Assembly: GCA_902578545.1 (NCBI GenBank)
Contig: CACHDI010000005.1
Location: 57,708 to 121,707, forward strand
DNA: 64,000 nt
Source: an uncultured Alphaproteobacteria bacterium
GTDB taxonomy: Bacteria; Pseudomonadota; Alphaproteobacteria; Rhodobacterales; Rhodobacteraceae
Direction: 5' to 3'
The translations under genes were made by a program, and so were the position numbers. The first letter of the stretch is position 1. Every line of letters begins with the position of its first letter. This document shows, piece by piece, positions 8,595-18,485 of the stretch. Under the pieces are notes generated by a model. It was not told the DNA's origin. It did not search any database and worked only from the letters and a program-made list of their open reading frames with translations.

Positions 8595-9144
8595 AAGTAA
8601 AGTCACAACACCGTTAAATGGTTTTAGTAAAAATATTGGAGATGTTTTTCTTAAAGAAATTTTATTTGAAATATATTGTATTTCTGTACCAAAAAATATG
8701 GAAAAAAATTCCATTTTAACATTAAAAAAAATACTGAATATTAACCCACCCAATATAGGAAAAAGCGTATTAAACAAAGAAAAATCTATAAGACTAATCA
8801 AAAACTCCTCTGATCAATATTTTATACTATTTTCAATTGATTTTAAAAATATTTCAAAAATAATTACTATGCTTGAAAAAAGTTTTTACATTACTGAACA
8901 AAGTGATGCATGGGCTTGTATTGATATTTCAGGATCTCAAACTCATAGTTGTTTAGAGAGAATCTGTACTTTAGATTTATCTAATTCCGCATATGAAATT
9001 AATTCGGCCACTAGAACTTTGATGGAACATTTGAATGTTTTTGTAATAAAAGTTACTGAGGAAAATTTTATATTGATGTCGGCCAGTTCTTCCGCACTTT
9101 CTTTTTTGGAAGCTATACAAACCTCTGCAGAAAATATAATGTAA
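8587..9144 (+). CDS. soxG: Sarcosine oxidase gamma subunit
   Basis: A divergent SoxG protein of 185 residues, identified by operon position after soxA and the typical C-terminal half (WACIDISGSQTHSCLERICT, then SATRTLMEHLNVFV, which matches the family's RTxxxHMxVxL pattern). I prefer the GTG at 8587 because GAAGGAG lies 9 bases upstream. The frame also has an ATG at 8563 that would add eight residues. Either start overlaps the end of soxA. Gamma subunits bridge alpha and beta in the tetramer and are poorly conserved in general. Confidence 0.85.
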   Translation: MDKSKVTTPLNGFSKNIGDVFLKEILFEIYCISVPKNMEKNSILTLKKILNINPPNIGKSVLNKEKSIRLIKNSSDQYFILFSIDFKNISKIITMLEKSFYITEQSDAWACIDISGSQTHSCLERICTLDLSNSAYEINSATRTLMEHLNVFVIKVTEENFILMSASSSALSFLEAIQTSAENIM

Positions 9145-9165
9145 AAAAAAATTGGAGGAGACCCT

Positions 9166-10842
9166 ATGAAATTTAAAAGTGATATTGAAATAGCAAGATC
9201 GGCAAAAAAAATACCTATTGCTGATGTTGCAAAGAAATTGGGTATTTCTTATGACGATATAGTTCCTTATGGTCACGATAAAGCTAAAATCTCTGATAAT
9301 TTTTTGAAAAAAATATCATCTAAAAAAAAGGGGAAGTTAATTTTAGTAACTGCAATTAACCCTACACCTGCAGGAGAAGGGAAAACTACAACAACTGTAG
9401 GCTTAGGAGACGGCTTAAATGCTATTGGAAAAAAAACTGCTATTTGTATAAGAGAAGCATCTCTTGGTCCATGTTTTGGAATGAAAGGAGGTGCTGCAGG
9501 TGGAGGTCAAGCACAAGTAGTACCAATGGAGGAAATGAACCTTCATTTTACCGGAGATTTCCATGCGATTACAAGTGCTCATAATTTATTATCTGCTATG
9601 ATTGATAATCATATTTATTGGGGTAACAAAGAGCAAATTGATATAAGAAGGATCGTTTGGAAAAGAGTGCTTGATATGAATGATAGAGCTCTAAGAGATA
9701 TAGTAACTTCACTCGGAGGTGCACCCAATGGATATCCAAGACAAGCTGGTTTCGACATCACTGTTGCTTCAGAGGTTATGGCAATACTATGTCTGGCTGA
9801 TGACTTAAAAGATTTAAAGCAAAGATTAGGTAATATCATTATTGCATATAGAAGAGATAAATCACCAGTTTTCTGCAAAGATATTAAAGCAGATGGAGCT
9901 ATGACAGTTTTACTCCAACAAGCTATGCAACCAAACATAGTACAAACATTAGAAAATAATCCAGCCTTAGTTCATGGTGGTCCTTTTGCAAATATTGCTC
10001 ATGGATGTAATTCAGTTATAGCCACTAAAGCTGCTTTAAACTTAGCAGATTATGTCGTCACTGAAGCTGGATTTGGTGCTGATTTGGGAGCTGAAAAATT
10101 TCTAAATATAAAGTGTAGAAAAGCAAATTTAAAACCATCTGCTGTAGTTTTAGTGGCAACTGTTAGAGCTCTTAAGATGAATGGTGGAATAACTAAGGAA
10201 AAATTAGGAGAAGAAAATTTATTAGCTGTTGAAAAAGGGTGTGACAATCTTGGAAGACACATTGAAAATTTAAAAAGCTTTGGAATACCAGTAATTATAG
10301 CTATCAATCATTTTATATCCGATACAGAAAATGAAATATCAAAAATAAAAGAATATGTTTTGAAAAAAGATTGTGAAGCAATATTATGTAAACATTGGGA
10401 AAAAGGCTCTGAAGGAACTATTGAGCTTGCAAAAAAAGTTGCAGAAATTGCAGATAATGATGAAGGTCAGTTTTCTACTTTGTATCCAGATAAAATGAAT
10501 TTATTAGAAAAAATTGAGACTATTTGTAAAAAAATCTACAGAGCTGATGAAGTAATAGCTGACAAAACTATACGAGACCAATTACAATCATGGGAAGAAA
10601 ATGGATATGGAAATTTACCTGTTTGTATGGCTAAAACTCAATATAGTTTTACAACAGACCCTAATAGGAGGGGCGCTCCCACAGGACATTCAATACCGAT
10701 CAGAGAAGTAAGATTGTCAGCTGGAGCTGGATTTATAGTCGTTGTTTGTGGGGATATAATGACGATGCCTGGATTACCAAAAATACCAAGTGCTGAAAAT
10801 ATTTATTTAAATGAAAATTCTCAAATAGAAGGTTTATTTTAG
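9166..10842 (+). CDS. fhs: Formate-tetrahydrofolate ligase
   Basis: The enzyme interconverts formate + THF + ATP and 10-formyl-THF + ADP + Pi. The P-loop [11 protein letters not shown] spans residues 67-77, and [24 protein letters not shown] and the C-terminal [15 protein letters not shown] block are all family hallmarks. Length is 558 residues, normal. GGAGGAG precedes the ATG. It lies 21 bases after soxG, so it probably runs in the catabolic direction, conserving ATP from the methyl carbon of sarcosine. No purU or formate dehydrogenase is in the window. Confidence 0.98.
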   Translation: MKFKSDIEIARSAKKIPIADVAKKLGISYDDIVPYGHDKAKISDNFLKKISSKKKGKLILVTAINPTPAGEGKTTTTVGLGDGLNAIGKKTAICIREASLGPCFGMKGGAAGGGQAQVVPMEEMNLHFTGDFHAITSAHNLLSAMIDNHIYWGNKEQIDIRRIVWKRVLDMNDRALRDIVTSLGGAPNGYPRQAGFDITVASEVMAILCLADDLKDLKQRLGNIIIAYRRDKSPVFCKDIKADGAMTVLLQQAMQPNIVQTLENNPALVHGGPFANIAHGCNSVIATKAALNLADYVVTEAGFGADLGAEKFLNIKCRKANLKPSAVVLVATVRALKMNGGITKEKLGEENLLAVEKGCDNLGRHIENLKSFGIPVIIAINHFISDTENEISKIKEYVLKKDCEAILCKHWEKGSEGTIELAKKVAEIADNDEGQFSTLYPDKMNLLEKIETICKKIYRADEVIADKTIRDQLQSWEENGYGNLPVCMAKTQYSFTTDPNRRGAPTGHSIPIREVRLSAGAGFIVVVCGDIMTMPGLPKIPSAENIYLNENSQIEGLF

Positions 10843-10860
10843 TTTTTAGGAGTAAGCAGT

Positions 10861-11757
10861 ATGAATATTATAGATGGTAAAGCTTTTGCAGAAAAAATTC
10901 GTGAAAAAGTAAAATCACAAGTTAAAATATTAAAACAAAATCATAACATTGTACCTGGCCTTGCAGTAGTTCTGGTAGGTGAAGATCCAGCTAGTAAAGT
11001 TTATGTTAAAAATAAAGGGATCCAAACTAAAAATGTAGGCATGAATTCCTTTGAATATAAATTGGACGAAAAAGTGGACGAAACAAAGCTTTTGGATTTG
11101 GTAAAAAAATTAAATGATGATCCCAACGTTCACGGGATACTTTGTCAACTTCCTCTTCCAAAGCATTTGAATGAAGATATGATAATAAATACAATAAAAC
11201 CAGATAAAGATGTTGACGGATTTCACATTTCAAATGTTGGCTTATTAAATACAGGCCAAAAATCTATGGTTCCATGTACACCATTAGGCTGTTTGATGTT
11301 ATTGAGAGAATTTGTTGGAAATTTAGAAGGAAAAAAAGCAACAGTTATTGGACGATCAAATATAGTGGGTAAACCAATGTTTAATCTTCTTCTATCCGAG
11401 AATTGCACAGTTACAGTAGTCCACTCAAAAACAAAAAATATTGAAGAAATTTGTATAAATAGTGATATCCTTGTTGCTGCTGTAGGAAGACCAAATTTTG
11501 TAAAATCAAGCTGGGTTAAGCCAGGTTCAGTAATTATAGATGTTGGCATTAATAGAATAAGTATAGAAGAAAATGGAGAAACTAAAGCAAAACTAGTAGG
11601 TGATGTTGATTTTGAAAATTGTAGCAAAGTTGCAAATGGTATTACTCCTGTACCTGGAGGAGTGGGGCCAATGACCATATCTTGCCTATTAGCTAATACC
11701 TTAGTGGCTTGCTGTAGATCAAATAATATTAAAGAGCCACAAGAATTAACTCTTTAG
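10861..11757 (+). CDS. folD: Bifunctional methylene-THF dehydrogenase / methenyl-THF cyclohydrolase
   Basis: FolD oxidises 5,10-methylene-THF to methenyl-THF with NADP and hydrolyses it to 10-formyl-THF. The catalytic YVKNK motif gives Tyr48 and Lys52. Gln96 and Asp119 ([15 protein letters not shown]) and the dinucleotide loop GRSNIVGKP (164-172) are all present. Length 298 is normal. It is 18 bases downstream of fhs, with TAGGAG as ribosome binding site. Together SoxA, FolD and Fhs give a complete route from the sarcosine methyl group to formate. The convergent iolB stop is 28 bases away, with no hairpin terminator between them. Confidence 0.98.
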   Translation: MNIIDGKAFAEKIREKVKSQVKILKQNHNIVPGLAVVLVGEDPASKVYVKNKGIQTKNVGMNSFEYKLDEKVDETKLLDLVKKLNDDPNVHGILCQLPLPKHLNEDMIINTIKPDKDVDGFHISNVGLLNTGQKSMVPCTPLGCLMLLREFVGNLEGKKATVIGRSNIVGKPMFNLLLSENCTVTVVHSKTKNIEEICINSDILVAAVGRPNFVKSSWVKPGSVIIDVGINRISIEENGETKAKLVGDVDFENCSKVANGITPVPGGVGPMTISCLLANTLVACCRSNNIKEPQELTL

Positions 11758-11785
11758 TTATAGATTACTAATAAAAAAATACATA

Positions 11786-12595
11786 CTATTTTTGATCTCT
11801 TTGATATAACCATTCAAAATCTGGATGATTTTTAAAACGCCATTTTCTAATTGGACCAGCCATTACGTTAAGATAATAAAGTTCATAACCATATGGTATC
11901 CCACATGGATGATGTCCTTTAGGAACTAAAACTACATCACCATCATTGAAACATATTGATTGATCAATCGAGCCGTCTTCAGAAAATACTCTTTGAAAAC
12001 CAAATCCATTATTAGGATTAATTCTATGGTAATATGTTTCTTCTAAATAAGTAATATTTGGAAAATCATTTTCATCATGCCTATGTGGAGGGTAAGAAGA
12101 CCAATTACCTGGAGGAGTAAATACTTCTGTAACCAGTAAACTATTTGCAATTGGATTATCTTCCATAGCAATGTTAAAAATAAATCTTTTATTTGATCCT
12201 TTCCCTCTTTCAATTAATTTTATTTCATCTGATTTAATTATAGATGGAGAAAATTCTTCTTTTCCAGGTGCACTACATACTGCTAATATTAACTTAGTAT
12301 TTGCTTTTACACTCCAAGGTGTTTGTAAGGGAATATAAAAACCTGAGGGAGGTTTTTTTTCAAAAACAGAAGTTCTACTACCTAACTCACCCATATTTTT
12401 TCCAGAAACTTCGATTTCTCCATAACCTTCAATAAAAACAACAATAGATTCCTCAAAATTGGTTTTATCCTTGATATCGTCTCCTTTTTCCAAATGAAAC
12501 AATTTGAAACCTACGTACTTCCAATGTGCTGATTGTGGAGTGATATCAAACTTTTTTTTACTATTATTGTTTGGTTTTAGTAATAAATTTTTCAT
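11786..12595 (-). CDS. iolB: 5-deoxy-glucuronate isomerase
   Basis: IolB converts 5-deoxy-D-glucuronate to 2-deoxy-5-keto-D-gluconate in myo-inositol catabolism. The 269-residue protein has the bicupin layout. The metal-binding His cluster is in YPPHRHDEND with a downstream Glu (TYLEETYYHRINP), and the C-terminal GHHPCGIPYGYELYYLNVMAGP block is characteristic. It is the last gene of a minus-strand iolC-iolB pair, 27 bases after iolC. Confidence 0.96.
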   Translation of the reverse strand: MKNLLLKPNNNSKKKFDITPQSAHWKYVGFKLFHLEKGDDIKDKTNFEESIVVFIEGYGEIEVSGKNMGELGSRTSVFEKKPPSGFYIPLQTPWSVKANTKLILAVCSAPGKEEFSPSIIKSDEIKLIERGKGSNKRFIFNIAMEDNPIANSLLVTEVFTPPGNWSSYPPHRHDENDFPNITYLEETYYHRINPNNGFGFQRVFSEDGSIDQSICFNDGDVVLVPKGHHPCGIPYGYELYYLNVMAGPIRKWRFKNHPDFEWLYQRDQK

Positions 12596-12622
12596 AAATT
12601 AACCATAATCTACTTTTAAAAA

Positions 12623-14527
12623 CTATATTTTTTTGTTCCAAAGATTACAAAGTTTTATAAAATTTTTAGACATAAGTTCTATAGCGTCAGAATTTGATAT
12701 TTTCCCAGAGAACCAGTTTTCTGCAACTTTACCAAAAATACTTCTTCCAACGGCAAACCCTTTTACTATTTTTGATGATTTAGCTAATTTAAAACAAACA
12801 TCCAATTTATTTATTGGTCTATCTAAACCTAACAATAAAACCCCCCGACAAAATTTATCCCATTTAAAAATAAGCTCTTCTAATTTCAACCAATTTTCTT
12901 TTTCTTTTAAAGGTTCTAACTTCCACCAATCTGGTCTTACACCAATTCTATATATATTATTTACAACATTTAGAATATCTTCATCATTGGCCTCACATTC
13001 TTTTGAAGTAATTATTTCTAGCAAAAACTCTAAATTATTCTGTCTACAAGACCTATAAAGAGAAATCAAACTCCTCTCCTGTTTAATTTTAATACTTTCT
13101 GTATCTTTAGGGTTAAAATAACATAGTAATTTTACAATATGGTTTTTGGGCCATTCAATCAAACCATAACAATTTTCACCTACATCATTTCCAAATTGCA
13201 CTGGACATGATTTAGGTAATTCAGCAGGTCTCGCAATCCAAAGATTATGATCAGAAGCTTTATGAAGAATTTCTCGCCCATATAAATCATCACAAATTAT
13301 TCCAAATCCATTTTTTTTGTTTGAAACCTTTAAAGCAGCTTTAAGGCAAAGATTTTTAAATAAAGAGATTTTCTTTTTCGAAAAATTTAATTTATTTACT
13401 AATTGTTCAAATTGTGTCCTATGATCAAACGCAAAAATTAAAATCTTTTTTATATTCCCCTTTCTAGTTGTTGACCAATGTATATTTTCTAAATCTTGGT
13501 CTTTACGAAGAACAGGATTTTTTATTCCTTTTTTTAGAAAAAATGAAAGTTCTTCCCAGCTTGGATAAGATGGGGTGCAACCATGCCTGCTTACTGCAAT
13601 GGCTCCACAAGCATTGGCAAAATCTAAACATGTTTCCCAGTTTTTGTTTTTTAACCAGCCTCTTAATAAACCTGCCATAAAACCATCACCAGCACCTAAA
13701 ACATTAAATACCTCAATTTTAAAATTCCTTCCGGTTATACCTTTTTCTAAATTTGATTTAATTGTATTTTCAAAAATACTTGCCCCATATGGTCCTCTTT
13801 TGCAGACTAAAACTGCCTCAGTTAAGGATCTAACGTTTTTTAAAGCCTTTATTGTATGATTAATCCCTCCTGCAATATGAAATTCTTCTTCAGTTCCTAC
13901 TATTAAATCAAAAAGTCTCAAATTTTTCTGTAATTTTTTTGTAACTTCACTGGACTTAATATAACGATTTTCTCCATCATTATGATCTGAAAGTCCCCAT
14001 AAGTTGGGTCTAAAATCTATATCTAAAACTGTTTTTTTCTTAAGCTTTCTAGCAATTGAAATAGCTTTGATTGTTGCTCCTTCTACATTTACATTTGAAA
14101 GGTGTGTTCCTGTAGCACAAACACATTTTGCTCTTGAGATAAATTTTTTATCAATATCATTTGTTGACAATGCCATATCTGCACAATTTTCTCTGTAAAA
14201 AATTAATGGAAAATCATTTTTGTTTCTTATGCCTAAAATGACAAGCGCCGTTAACCTTTCTTGGTCAATTTTAATACCATCAGTATTAACTCCCTCTTTT
14301 TTTAATTGTTCAACTATGAACCTTCCCATATGTTCATTTCCCACTCTGGTAATAATTGCTGATTTTAAGCCTAATCTAGCAGCACCAGCTGCGATATTAG
14401 TAGGAGAACCACCTATATATTTTTGAAATGTCCTCATATCTTCTAGACGACCCCCAATTTGAGAACCGTATAAATCAACTGAACTTCTACCTATTGTTAT
14501 TAAATCAAGATTTTCACTTTTCTTCAT
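12623..14527 (-). CDS. iolC: 5-dehydro-2-deoxygluconokinase fused to DUF2090 aldolase-like domain
   Basis: The first half (about 1-330) is a PfkB-type sugar kinase with GGSPTNIAAGAA near residue 40 and the catalytic-base motif GAGDGFMAGLLRGWL near residue 280. It phosphorylates 2-deoxy-5-keto-gluconate. The second half (about 335-634, from KKILIFAFDHRTQFEQL) is a DUF2090 domain, related to class I/II aldolases and thought to act as the IolJ-type aldolase. The fusion therefore covers two consecutive steps. The frame opens at a TTG at 14533, but the ATG at 14527 (MKKSENLDLITIG) is more likely. No clear Shine-Dalgarno is seen. Confidence 0.94.
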   Translation of the reverse strand: MKKSENLDLITIGRSSVDLYGSQIGGRLEDMRTFQKYIGGSPTNIAAGAARLGLKSAIITRVGNEHMGRFIVEQLKKEGVNTDGIKIDQERLTALVILGIRNKNDFPLIFYRENCADMALSTNDIDKKFISRAKCVCATGTHLSNVNVEGATIKAISIARKLKKKTVLDIDFRPNLWGLSDHNDGENRYIKSSEVTKKLQKNLRLFDLIVGTEEEFHIAGGINHTIKALKNVRSLTEAVLVCKRGPYGASIFENTIKSNLEKGITGRNFKIEVFNVLGAGDGFMAGLLRGWLKNKNWETCLDFANACGAIAVSRHGCTPSYPSWEELSFFLKKGIKNPVLRKDQDLENIHWSTTRKGNIKKILIFAFDHRTQFEQLVNKLNFSKKKISLFKNLCLKAALKVSNKKNGFGIICDDLYGREILHKASDHNLWIARPAELPKSCPVQFGNDVGENCYGLIEWPKNHIVKLLCYFNPKDTESIKIKQERSLISLYRSCRQNNLEFLLEIITSKECEANDEDILNVVNNIYRIGVRPDWWKLEPLKEKENWLKLEELIFKWDKFCRGVLLLGLDRPINKLDVCFKLAKSSKIVKGFAVGRSIFGKVAENWFSGKISNSDAIELMSKNFIKLCNLWNKKI

Positions 14528-14617
14528 AGCCAAACATTATTTTTTTATATAACTTAATTATGAAAATTAATCCCAAAATAAAAAAAATTAAACCTATAAT
14601 TATAAAAATTATATATA

Positions 14618-15577
14618 ATGAACAAAAAAAAAATTGGAGAAAAAATCAAAGTTTCAGAAATTTGTTTTGGGACTTCTGCATTAGGAAATATGCCTGATAC
14701 ATATGGTTATGAAGTTGACCCCTCAATAGCAGAAGAAACCATATTAGCAATTCTAAATGGGCCTTCTAACTTTATAGATACTTCTAGAAATTATGGAATG
14801 GGAAGAAGTGAAAAACTTATTGGAAACGTATTTAAATCATTAGGAGGAAAACCTAATGACATAATTCTTTCCACAAAAATTGATCGAGATATGACAACAA
14901 ATATTTTAGATCGAGATGCTGCACTAAAATCGTTCGAACAAAGTATCGAGTCTCTAGGCACTGACAAAATTGATATTCTTCATATACATGACCCAGAACA
15001 TTGTAAAAATTTAAGTGATATTACATGTGAAGATGGTGCAATTGATACATTATTTCAACTTAAAGACGAAGGATGCGTAAGTTTAGTTGGTTTAGCTATG
15101 GGGAAAGTAGAAGTGATGTATGATTTGATCCAAAAATGGCCTTTTGATGTTATGATTAATCATAATAGGTTTACCTTGTTAAATCGACAAGCTGATAAGC
15201 TTTTTGATTTTGCTAAAAAGAGAGGTATAAAAATTTTCAATGCTGCACCCTTTTGTGGCGGAATTTTAGCAAAGGGTACAAAAAAAACAAATAGATTGGT
15301 TTATCAAGAAGTATCAGAAAAAAAACTTAAACCAATTCTAGATTTAGAAAATATTTGTTTAAAGTATAATGTGCCTTTAGGAGCAGCTGCTTTACAATTT
15401 TCAATGAAAGATACGCGAATAACTTCAACCATAGTTGGTATCACTAAAAAAAAACGTATTGATGAAATATTACAATGGTCAAGTTTTAAAATACCCAAAG
15501 ATGCTTGGACAGAAATATTATCTCTTCCATTTGCAACTAATGATCCTGAAGAAGCTCGAAATTATAAGCTGGGGTAA
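14618..15577 (+). CDS. Aldo/keto reductase (aldose 1-dehydrogenase / galactose-fucose dehydrogenase type)
   Basis: A 319-residue NAD(P)-dependent oxidoreductase of the AKR TIM-barrel superfamily. The catalytic tetrad is visible: Asp and Tyr in FIDTSRNYGMGRSEKLIG, Lys in ILSTKIDRD, His in ILHIHDPEH. C-terminal GAAALQFSMKDTRITSTIVG fits the D-threo-aldose 1-dehydrogenase subgroup. It is transcribed divergently from iolC and runs towards the second Gfo/Idh gene. In this setting it may oxidise an inositol stereoisomer or a free aldose taken up by the ABC transporter. The substrate is not established. Confidence 0.85.
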   Translation: MNKKKIGEKIKVSEICFGTSALGNMPDTYGYEVDPSIAEETILAILNGPSNFIDTSRNYGMGRSEKLIGNVFKSLGGKPNDIILSTKIDRDMTTNILDRDAALKSFEQSIESLGTDKIDILHIHDPEHCKNLSDITCEDGAIDTLFQLKDEGCVSLVGLAMGKVEVMYDLIQKWPFDVMINHNRFTLLNRQADKLFDFAKKRGIKIFNAAPFCGGILAKGTKKTNRLVYQEVSEKKLKPILDLENICLKYNVPLGAAALQFSMKDTRITSTIVGITKKKRIDEILQWSSFKIPKDAWTEILSLPFATNDPEEARNYKLG

Positions 15578-15585
15578 TTTGTTCT

Positions 15586-16707
15586 CTAAATCATGACCCA
15601 ACGTTTCTCCTTAGATGATCTATGGATGCCATCTACTAATTTCTGTATTCTATGTCCGCTAGCAAAATTAAAAGGTTCTGGAATTTCATTGTTGATCGAT
15701 TTTATAAAATTACTTATTTCAATGGCTTTAAGTTCATTGAACCCTAGTTGATGACCTGGTGCTACACAAAATCTATCATAGGGTTTATTTGCTGGACCGG
15801 CTTCAATTTTTCTAAATCCTTGAATATTTTTTTTATCACTTAACGAAAATAAATATAGTTCATTTAATCTTTCTTGAGAAAATCTGATTGCACCTTTTGT
15901 TCCATATATTTCAAAATCATGTTTCATTTTACATCCAGTAGCTAGCCAGTTTGCCTCTATACTACCACTGACTCCACTTTTAAATCTTACAAAACTTCTA
16001 GAAATATCATCTATCTTTATGTTTTTTGTTTTATTATTCGTAGTCTTTCTTTTTTTTATCACGGTAATTGATTCACCCATCACTTCTTTTATAGGACCTA
16101 ACAAGAATTCAGCAGTTGCAAGAATATGGCTTCCTAAATCAGCCAGAACACCACCCCCAACAGGCTCATGTCTCCACGTGTATGGACTTCTTGGATCAGA
16201 CATATAGTCTTCTGCATGAATACCTCTAAAGCTTATTATTTCTCCTAAATCTCCATTTGCAATTATTTCTTTTGCTGTATAAAACATTGGGTTTGATAAA
16301 TAATTAAACCCAACTTGAGTTTTTTTATTAGACCTCCTTGAAGCTTTTACCATTTCTTGTGTTTCTTCTAAAGTTGGAGCTAGTGGTTTTTCACAATAAA
16401 CATGTTTATTAGCTTCCAGTGCCGCAATTGAAATATCTTTATGAAGAGAATTTGGAGCAGTTATTGAAATTAAATCTAATTCAGGATCATGAATTAGACT
16501 CATCCAATCAGCAGTAGATTTTTGAAATCCTAATTTTTTTGCTGCAGAATTAGCAGCTTTTGAATTAATATCAGCAATTGAAATTAAATTTAATTTATAA
16601 GGCAGATCAAAAACTCGATCAGCAATTGCATATCCATAAACATGAGTTTTCCCCATGAAACCACTCCCAACAACTCCAATATTTAAAGTAGGTTTTGAAA
16701 AATTCAT
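15586..16707 (-). CDS. Gfo/Idh/MocA family NAD(P)-dependent oxidoreductase
   Basis: The 373-residue protein has an N-terminal Rossmann domain (GVVGSGFMGKTHVYGY), the catalytic Lys in the CEKPLA motif and a Gfo/Idh C-terminal domain with GGVLADLGSHILATAEFLLG. It resembles inositol/scyllo-inositol or deoxysugar dehydrogenases rather than the IolG encoded further on. The ATG overlaps the stop of the upstream dehydrogenase gene by 4 bases, so both belong to one operon with the aldolase and iolG. Likely substrates are an inositol isomer or an aldose-derived lactone, which is inference. Confidence 0.87.
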   Translation of the reverse strand: MNFSKPTLNIGVVGSGFMGKTHVYGYAIADRVFDLPYKLNLISIADINSKAANSAAKKLGFQKSTADWMSLIHDPELDLISITAPNSLHKDISIAALEANKHVYCEKPLAPTLEETQEMVKASRRSNKKTQVGFNYLSNPMFYTAKEIIANGDLGEIISFRGIHAEDYMSDPRSPYTWRHEPVGGGVLADLGSHILATAEFLLGPIKEVMGESITVIKKRKTTNNKTKNIKIDDISRSFVRFKSGVSGSIEANWLATGCKMKHDFEIYGTKGAIRFSQERLNELYLFSLSDKKNIQGFRKIEAGPANKPYDRFCVAPGHQLGFNELKAIEISNFIKSINNEIPEPFNFASGHRIQKLVDGIHRSSKEKRWVMI

Positions 16708-17657
16708 AAATGAACTCCATTAACAACTAAACTTTCATCCAAAGTACCATCGAAATAATCTAGAATATTTTGAATTGATTTTATAGACATTCTTTCAGCA
16801 GATTCCTGACTCAAGCCTGCTTGATGAGGAGTGAAAACCACCTGTTTATATTTGAAAAGTGAGTGATTTTTTTCTAATGGTTCATTATCAAATACATCTA
16901 ATCCCACACCAGCAATTGTACCTTTTTGGATTCCGTCTAATAAAACATTATCCTCAATCAACCCTCCCCTTGCAGTATTAACTATAATTACTCCATGTTT
17001 TAAATATTTTGAATTTTCCCTTGTGATAATAGGTTTTTCTACTTTTGGTAAATTTAAAGAAATACAATCTGCACTTTGAAATGCAGTCTTCAAATCTTGA
17101 AAATATTGGATTTCATATTCTTCAAAATTATTATTTATATAAGGATCATATACAAAAATATTCATACCAAAAGCATTGGCTAATCTACCTAATTTTTTAC
17201 CTATCCGTCCAAAACCAACAATAAGTAGGTTTTTACTATATAGCTCTCTTGGCTCATAATTGTTCCTATAATCCCAAAATGAATTTCTAGTTGAAAAATC
17301 AGCTAAAATTATTTTTTTAAACACAGAAACAATCAACATCATTGTATGTTCACTAACTGAAGTTGAATTCACATCACCAACAATTGTAAGAGGAATTTTT
17401 CTTTTCTTTAATTCATAATGATCAATATTATCATAACCAACTCCATGTCTTGAAACTATTTTTAATTTCTTGGCTTTTTCTATTTGGTTTTTGTTTAAAG
17501 TTTGTGTGCGTACAATCATTGCATCAGCGTTTTTCAAGTATGGTAAAAAATTTTTGTTTGATACTTCTTTTAAATAATCTACTGAATATTTGGAGTTTTG
17601 ATTAATAATTTTTAAACCAGCTGGATGAAGTTCTCCAGCAATTAAAATATTAAGCAT
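16704..17657 (-). CDS. D-isomer specific 2-hydroxyacid dehydrogenase
   Basis: A 317-residue NAD-dependent dehydrogenase of the D-2-hydroxyacid family (phosphoglycerate/glyoxylate/hydroxypyruvate reductases). The dinucleotide loop GFGRIGKKLG and the catalytic Arg (NTARGGLIED), Glu (FDNEPL) and His (TPHQAG) are all present. There is no ACT regulatory domain, so it is not a classical biosynthetic SerA. It lies between an HpcH/HpaI aldolase and a Gfo/Idh enzyme, suggesting it reduces an aldolase product such as tartronate semialdehyde, hydroxypyruvate or glyoxylate. Confidence 0.88.
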   Translation of the reverse strand: MLNILIAGELHPAGLKIINQNSKYSVDYLKEVSNKNFLPYLKNADAMIVRTQTLNKNQIEKAKKLKIVSRHGVGYDNIDHYELKKRKIPLTIVGDVNSTSVSEHTMMLIVSVFKKIILADFSTRNSFWDYRNNYEPRELYSKNLLIVGFGRIGKKLGRLANAFGMNIFVYDPYINNNFEEYEIQYFQDLKTAFQSADCISLNLPKVEKPIITRENSKYLKHGVIIVNTARGGLIEDNVLLDGIQKGTIAGVGLDVFDNEPLEKNHSLFKYKQVVFTPHQAGLSQESAERMSIKSIQNILDYFDGTLDESLVVNGVHL

Positions 17658-17688
17658 TATAAAAAATTCCTATCAGTAAATTGTAAAA

Positions 17689-18459
17689 TTAAATTAATTT
17701 TCTTGTTTGATTTACTACCTGATTTGCCATTTCTGATAAAAGTTTTACATCTGAATTTACCGTCACTAAATCAAAACCCCACTTTATAGCTTTTGCTGCA
17801 TATTCTGGACTTGCACAATGGATACCTGACAAAATATTTGCTTTATTAGCTTCATCTAATATTCTTTTAAAGGCATCAACTACTTGGTCTTCTGTTCGAT
17901 CCATACCAGGACCTAAATCACCATCTGATAAGCCTATGCCTAAGTCTGAAGGTCCTATATAAATTCCAGACAAACCTTTTGTATTAACAATTGAATTGAT
18001 ATTTTGAAATGCTTCTTTTGTTTCTATCATCGCTAAAGATAAAATTTTACTATTAGCACTTTCCCAATATGCATCACCAGTAGAGTATAATGCTCTAGTT
18101 GGACCAAAACTTCTTTGTCCAAGAGGTGGGTATCTCATATAAGAAACAAATTCTTCTGCCTGCTTAGGATTATTTATCATAGGGCAAATTACACCCATTG
18201 CTCCTGCATCCATGGTCTTCATTATTATTTGTGGATCAAGCCATGGAACCCTAACCATTGGAACAACTGGGTATCTACCTATTGCTTGAAAAATCGAAAG
18301 AGCGTCCTTATAGTCATTTAATCCATGTTGCAAATCGACTGTAATAGCGTCGTAGCCACTCTCTGCAAGTACTTCAGCACAAAATGGTGAACTAGATGAC
18401 ATCCAACAATTTAATACTGGTTTGCCACTATTCCATAAATTTAAAATTTCATTTTCCAT
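17689..18459 (-). CDS. HpcH/HpaI family class II aldolase
   Basis: The 256-residue protein fits pyruvate-dependent class II aldolases such as 2-dehydro-3-deoxy-glucarate or 4-hydroxy-2-oxo-heptanedioate aldolase. Catalytic His45 (VDLQHGLNDY), Arg70 (VRVPW) and metal ligands Glu146 (MIETKEAF) and Asp172 (GPSDLGIG) are present. The frame begins at a TTG (18471), but the ATG at 18459 is preferred. It is 26 bases after iolG in the same operon. It offers a cleavage step for keto-deoxy sugar acids that the standard iol pathway does not need. Confidence 0.87.
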   Translation of the reverse strand: MENEILNLWNSGKPVLNCWMSSSSPFCAEVLAESGYDAITVDLQHGLNDYKDALSIFQAIGRYPVVPMVRVPWLDPQIIMKTMDAGAMGVICPMINNPKQAEEFVSYMRYPPLGQRSFGPTRALYSTGDAYWESANSKILSLAMIETKEAFQNINSIVNTKGLSGIYIGPSDLGIGLSDGDLGPGMDRTEDQVVDAFKRILDEANKANILSGIHCASPEYAAKAIKWGFDLVTVNSDVKLLSEMANQVVNQTRKLI

Positions 18460-18485
18460 TATATTATCCAATTTTTAAATTTTAT

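Noticed and set aside
11223..11678. 151-codon open frame antisense to folD
   Set aside because: Lies entirely inside a certain gene, mirrors its codon pattern, and has no ribosome binding site or recognisable domain.
12633..13058. 141-codon open frame antisense to iolC
   Set aside because: A shadow of the DUF2090 region, rich in Ser/Phe/Leu as expected of the complement of an AT-rich gene.
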